Shown here piece by piece: positions 6,139-8,202 of a DNA stretch of 8,202 nucleotides. The DNA is from Solirubrobacteraceae bacterium (GTDB lineage: Bacteria; Actinomycetota; Thermoleophilia; Solirubrobacterales; Solirubrobacteraceae). Numbering within the stretch: the first letter of the stretch is position 1; every line of letters starts with the position of its first letter. The notes under the pieces are model-generated. The model ran no database searches, was not told the origin of the DNA, and saw nothing but the letters and a program-made list of their open reading frames with translations. The position numbers and the translations under genes were made by a program. The stretch lies in assembly GCA_030447005.1 (NCBI GenBank), contig JAUJME010000059.1:1-8202 (forward strand). Reading direction: 5' to 3'.

Positions 6139-6908
6139 GCGTCCGGGTCGAGCGCGAGGGCGGGCTGGCGCGGATCGTCCTCGACGCCCCGCCGCTCAAC
6201 CTGTTCGACGAGGCGATGTTCGCCGGCCTCGAGGCCGCGGTGGACGAGCTCGAGGCCGACCCGCCGCGCGCCCTCCTGCTGCGCGCCGAGGGCAAGGTCG
6301 TCTCGGGCGGCGTGGACGTCAAGGTGTTCGACGCGATCGAGTCCTCCGCCGAGGCGGGAGAGCTGTGGAAGCGGCTGCTCGCGCTGCCGCGGCGGCTCGA
6401 GCGGCTGCCGTTCCCCACCGTCTTCGCCGCCCACGGCCTCTGCCTGACCGCCGCGTTCGAGATCTCGCTGGGGTGCGACCTCATCCTGGCCGCCGAGTCC
6501 GCGCGGTTCGGGCTCGTCGAGATCGTGGTCGGGCTCACGCCGGCGATGGGCGGGACGCAGCGGCTCGCCGAGCGGGCGGGCCCGGGCCGCGCGCGCGAGC
6601 TCGTGATGACCGGCGAGCTCTACGGCGCCGCGACGCTCGAGCGCTGGAACGTGGTCAACCGCGTGCTGCCCGACGAGGGCTTCGCCGAGGCGGCCGAGGC
6701 GTTCGCCGCCCGCCTGGCCGCCGGCCCCACGCGCGCGCACGCCGCCACCAAGGCCGTCGTGCGCTCCGCGCTCGACGGGGGTGTCGACGCCGCCGACGCG
6801 CTGATCCCCGAGGTGGCCGGCGAGCTCTTCGACACGGAGGATCTGCGCAACGCCGTGCGCTCGTTCCTGACCGAGGGACCGGGGAAGGCGACCTACGCCG
6901 GGCGGTGA
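6135..6908 (+). CDS. Enoyl-CoA hydratase/isomerase (crotonase) family protein
   Basis: This is a 257-residue crotonase-fold protein, the usual length for a single-domain member. These enzymes act on CoA thioesters (hydration, isomerisation, decarboxylation, hydrolysis). Glu109 (FEISLGCDL) and Glu129 ([10 protein letters not shown]) are spaced 20 residues apart, exactly like the two catalytic glutamates of mitochondrial enoyl-CoA hydratase, and MGGTQRL follows at 138-144. SGGVDVKVF (57-65) is the first oxyanion loop. The usual G-x-A-x-GGG before the first Glu is G-L-C-L-TAA here (101-107), so the glycine cluster is lost, with Ala106 at the oxyanion-hole position. The catalytic outcome is therefore uncertain, although backbone NH groups could still serve. 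The GTG at 6135 overlaps the HIT TGA as GTGA, with a weak GGAG upstream. No other fatty-acid or degradation genes are nearby to suggest a pathway. Confidence 0.9.
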   Translation: MSVRVEREGGLARIVLDAPPLNLFDEAMFAGLEAAVDELEADPPRALLLRAEGKVVSGGVDVKVFDAIESSAEAGELWKRLLALPRRLERLPFPTVFAAHGLCLTAAFEISLGCDLILAAESARFGLVEIVVGLTPAMGGTQRLAERAGPGRARELVMTGELYGAATLERWNVVNRVLPDEGFAEAAEAFAARLAAGPTRAHAATKAVVRSALDGGVDAADALIPEVAGELFDTEDLRNAVRSFLTEGPGKATYAGR

Positions 6909-6927
6909 GGCGGCGGTCAGCGATGGG

Positions 6928-6955
6928 TTGCGCCGCGCCAGATTCTCTGTATAGG
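6928..6955 (+). promoter_or_regulatory. Candidate promoter of the cold-shock gene
   Basis: TTGCGC (6928-6933) and TATAGG (6950-6955) are separated by 16 bases in a short stretch less GC-rich than its surroundings. TATAGG matches four of six consensus -10 bases. Transcription would start near 6962 and leave a leader of about 48 bases before the ATG at 7010. This fits an independently expressed single gene. Confidence 0.5.
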
Positions 6956-6967
6956 TTCCCTGGTCGG

Positions 6968-6989
6968 GGCCGGGTTCTCGCACCCGGCC
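6968..6989 (+). promoter_or_regulatory. Perfect hairpin in the cold-shock 5' leader
   Basis: GGCCGGGT (6968-6975) and ACCCGGCC (6982-6989) form an uninterrupted 8-bp stem with a six-base loop (6976-6981). It sits 6-7 bases after the predicted transcription start and ends 6 bases before the purine-rich ribosome site. It could stabilise the leader, regulate translation with temperature, or act as a Csp target. Function is inferred from position only. Confidence 0.45.
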
Positions 6990-6995
6990 GGTCTC

Positions 6996-7005
6996 AGGGG
7001 GAAGG
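6996..7005 (+). promoter_or_regulatory. Ribosome binding site of the cold-shock gene
   Basis: The purine-rich run AGGGGGAAGG ends 4 bases before the ATG at 7010. It is the strongest ribosome site near a start codon in the window, fits a highly expressed gene, and fixes the start. Confidence 0.65.
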
Positions 7006-7009
7006 CGCG

Positions 7010-7216
7010 ATGGCTTCCGGAACGGTCAAGTGGTTCTCAGACGACAAGGGCTTCGGCTTCATCACCCCTGACGAGGGGGGCCGGGACCTGTTCGTCCACT
7101 TCAGCGGGATCGTCGGCGACGGCTACCGCTCACTGCCCGAGGGCGCTCGGGTGACCTACGAGGAGGAGCAGGGCGACAAGGGGCCCAAGGCGGTCAACGT
7201 CCAGAAGAGCGGCTAG
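7010..7216 (+). CDS. CspA-family cold-shock protein
   Basis: This 68-residue single-domain cold-shock protein binds single-stranded RNA and DNA and acts as an RNA chaperone in the cytoplasm. It opens with the hallmark [18 protein letters not shown], containing RNP1-type KGFGFI (13-18), and has the RNP2-type DLFVHFSGI stretch further on. The ending (PKAVNVQ) is typical of the family. All aromatic nucleic-acid-binding positions look present, and length is normal. The ATG is supported by a strong ribosome site. It has its own promoter-like region and 5' leader and is followed by GC-rich palindromes, so it is probably monocistronic. Whether it is cold-induced or constitutive cannot be told from the coding sequence. 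Confidence 0.97.
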   Translation: MASGTVKWFSDDKGFGFITPDEGGRDLFVHFSGIVGDGYRSLPEGARVTYEEEQGDKGPKAVNVQKSG

Positions 7217-7217
7217 G

Positions 7218-7247
7218 CCGCGCCGCGGCGCGGGTCCGCCAGCGGAC
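7218..7247 (+). terminator. Two tandem GC-rich palindromes after the cold-shock gene
   Basis: CCGCGCCGCGGCGCGG (7218-7233) is a perfect 16-bp palindrome starting 2 bases after the stop codon. It is directly followed by GTCCGC-CA-GCGGAC (7234-7247), a second inverted repeat. There is no T tract. In high-GC actinobacteria such hairpins often serve as terminators or mRNA 3' ends, but at this base composition self-complementary stretches also occur by chance. Confidence 0.45.
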
Positions 7248-7286
7248 GCCGGGCCACCACAACTCTCCACCGGGCCGTCGTGTTGA

Positions 7287-7976
7287 ATGGCCCGTATGCC
7301 CCAGCGCCTGACGCTCGTCCTCATCTGCCTGCTCACCGCCCTCGGCGCGGCCGCCTCGCCGGCGGCCGCCAAGATCGTGGAGGTCGGCCAGTCCGGCCAG
7401 CCCCCGGTCCCCTCCTGTCCGGCCAAGCCCTGCTTCGCCGTGTCGCGGACGACGGGCTACCAGGCGAAGGCCGGCGCCGACCGCGGGCTCTACACCGTGC
7501 CCGAGGACGGGCGGATCGTCGCCTGGTCGATCACCCTCTCCAAGCCGGGCGAGAAGCAGACGGAGTTCTTCCGCGAGCAGTTCGGCGGCGCCGCATCGGC
7601 GGCGATCACCATCCTGCGCCCGGGTCGCAAGCTCTACTCGCGGACGGTGGCGACCGGCCCCGTCCAGCGCCTGGAGCCCTACTTCGGGGAGACCGTCCAG
7701 TTCCCGCTCGAGCGCTCGCTCGCGGTCAAGAAGGGCTACATCGTCGCGCTCACGGTGCCGACGTGGGCGCCGGCCCTGGCGGTCGGCTTCGGCAACGACC
7801 ACTCGTGGCGCGCGGCCTCGCGCAGCAAGGGCAGCTGCGCGGACCTCGAGACGCAGGTCCCCCAGGTCCGCGCCAACACCATCGCCCGCTACCGCTGCCT
7901 GTTCCGCACCGCGCGGCTCGCCTACACCGCGACGCTGATCACCACGCCGCCGGCACGCGGCACCCGCCCGCGCTAG
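7287..7976 (+). CDS. Secreted protein of unknown function with four cysteines
   Basis: I do not recognise a family. The 229-residue product starts with a Sec-type signal peptide: a short n-region with Arg3 and Arg7, a hydrophobic core at about 8-23 and a likely cleavage site after Ala28 (PAAA|K). Cys14 is not in a lipobox. The mature part looks beta-rich, alternating short hydrophobic strands (GRIVAWSITL, ITILRP, YIVALTVPTW, LAVGFG), and has exactly four cysteines at 44, 49, 184 and 204, suited to two disulfides. This suggests an extracellular beta-sandwich protein. A second ATG at 7296 is possible: TTGAAT at 7283-7288 lies 7 bases before it, as in leaderless genes, and the signal peptide would still be complete. 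No good ribosome site precedes either ATG. It converges with the next gene, and the two TAG stops share CTAG. Confidence 0.8.
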   Translation: MARMPQRLTLVLICLLTALGAAASPAAAKIVEVGQSGQPPVPSCPAKPCFAVSRTTGYQAKAGADRGLYTVPEDGRIVAWSITLSKPGEKQTEFFREQFGGAASAAITILRPGRKLYSRTVATGPVQRLEPYFGETVQFPLERSLAVKKGYIVALTVPTWAPALAVGFGNDHSWRAASRSKGSCADLETQVPQVRANTIARYRCLFRTARLAYTATLITTPPARGTRPR

Positions 7977-8202
7977 CAGGCGCCGGCGTTCTGCTCGCAG
8001 AACTCCTCGAACTTCTGCGCGCCGGACCCCGCTGGGGGCGGCGAGTCGCTCTCGGCGGTGTCCGGCGGCGCCTGGGTCGGCGCGGGCGTCGCCGGTGGCT
8101 GGGCGGGAGCCGCGCTGCCCCCCGTCGTCCCCGCGGTGCCGCCGGCCGTGCCGCCGGCCGTGCCGCCGGTGGCGCCGGCGGTGTCGTCACCGGCGCCGGT
8201 CG
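7973..8202 (-). CDS. C-terminal part of a low-complexity protein, start outside the window
   Basis: A - strand frame is open from the window edge (first full codon at 8200) to TAG at 7975-7973. 75 residues are visible. They begin with a Gly/Thr/Ala-rich stretch containing TAGG repeats, then a Pro/Ala/Thr-rich linker (QPPATPAPTQAPPD), an acidic bit and a distinct end, QKFEEFCEQNAGAC. Nearly every codon ends in G or C, and AT-rich bases fall in the second position near the end (AAG TTC GAG GAG TTC), which strongly suggests real coding in this frame and not in the other - strand frame. Such tails occur in extracytoplasmic linkers of membrane or secreted proteins, and the two cysteines near the end could form a disulfide. 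The missing N-terminal part prevents any functional call. The stop overlaps that of the convergent secreted-protein gene by 4 bp. Confidence 0.65.
   Translation of the reverse strand, partial: TGAGDDTAGATGGTAGGTAGGTAGTTGGSAAPAQPPATPAPTQAPPDTAESDSPPPAGSGAQKFEEFCEQNAGAC
8136..8171. repeat. 12-bp tandem repeat, about three copies
   Basis: GTGCCGCCGGCC occurs at 8136-8147 and 8148-8159, with a third copy at 8160-8171 differing at two positions and a degenerate fourth after it. On the - strand it keeps frame and encodes the GGTA repeat in the low-complexity tail of the partial gene. Confidence 0.75.

Noticed and set aside
7287..7330. Cys14 in the signal peptide considered as a lipoprotein attachment site.
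   Set aside because: The residue before it is Ile, not Gly, Ala or Ser, and a standard signal peptidase site (AAA|K) follows further on.
8136..8171. A short tandem repeat considered as a possible CRISPR or replication iteron.
   Set aside because: The units are 12 bp, adjacent, without spacers, and in frame within a low-complexity coding region.
7939..8190. An 83-codon - strand frame at the right edge with its own ATG.
   Set aside because: The product is almost only Arg, Pro, Ala and Ser. The other - strand frame, ending at 7973, has the expected G/C third positions and a meaningful C-terminus.

Overview
The window is very GC-rich (about 75% by eye), with GTG starts, nearly all G/C third codon positions and TANNNT -10-like hexamers very close to start codons. 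Together with the gene set, this suggests a high-GC actinobacterium, plausibly Thermoleophilia/Solirubrobacterales. The lineage is an inference, because no rRNA or marker phylogeny is available here.

Left part (1-4137, + strand): a housekeeping cluster. It starts with a 5'-truncated bifunctional NAD(P)H-hydrate repair enzyme (NnrE/NnrD fusion), followed by a two-CBS-domain protein, alanine racemase (alr), and a class II tRNA nucleotidyltransferase/poly(A) polymerase-type enzyme with an HD domain. The spacings are 13 bp, 2 bp and a 4-bp overlap. The CBS, alr and tRNA nucleotidyltransferase genes look like one transcription unit, possibly with its own promoter overlapping the nnr stop codon. 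Metabolite repair, cell-wall D-alanine supply and tRNA 3'-end maturation are all core functions.

Middle (4138-5697, - strand): a gap with lower GC that holds a long inverted repeat at the end of the tRNA nucleotidyltransferase gene and a small unrecognised 88-codon gene with a 15-bp tandem repeat. Next to it is an M28-family zinc peptidase with an unusual hydrophobic insertion in its catalytic domain. Only 30 bp separate its start from that of the divergent HIT gene, and symmetric, overlapping TANNNT hexamers sit in the middle of that gap.

Right part (5728-7976, + strand): a HIT-family nucleotide hydrolase overlaps by 4 bp an enoyl-CoA hydratase/isomerase-like protein that keeps both catalytic glutamates but has lost the glycine-rich oxyanion-loop motif. 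A cold-shock protein follows, with its own promoter and a perfect 5'-UTR hairpin, then two GC-rich palindromes that could end transcription, then a secreted four-cysteine protein of unknown function. The window ends inside a - strand gene whose Gly/Thr/Ala/Pro-rich C-terminal tail is visible. It converges on the secreted-protein gene, and the two stop codons share one CTAG.

I found no mobile element, CRISPR array, tRNA/rRNA or clear defence or biosynthetic system. The most interesting leads are the symmetric divergent promoter and the start-proximal TANNNT pattern, the small low-GC protein with a SepF-like N-terminal motif, the hydrophobic insertion in the M28 peptidase, and the possible cold-shock 5'-UTR hairpin.
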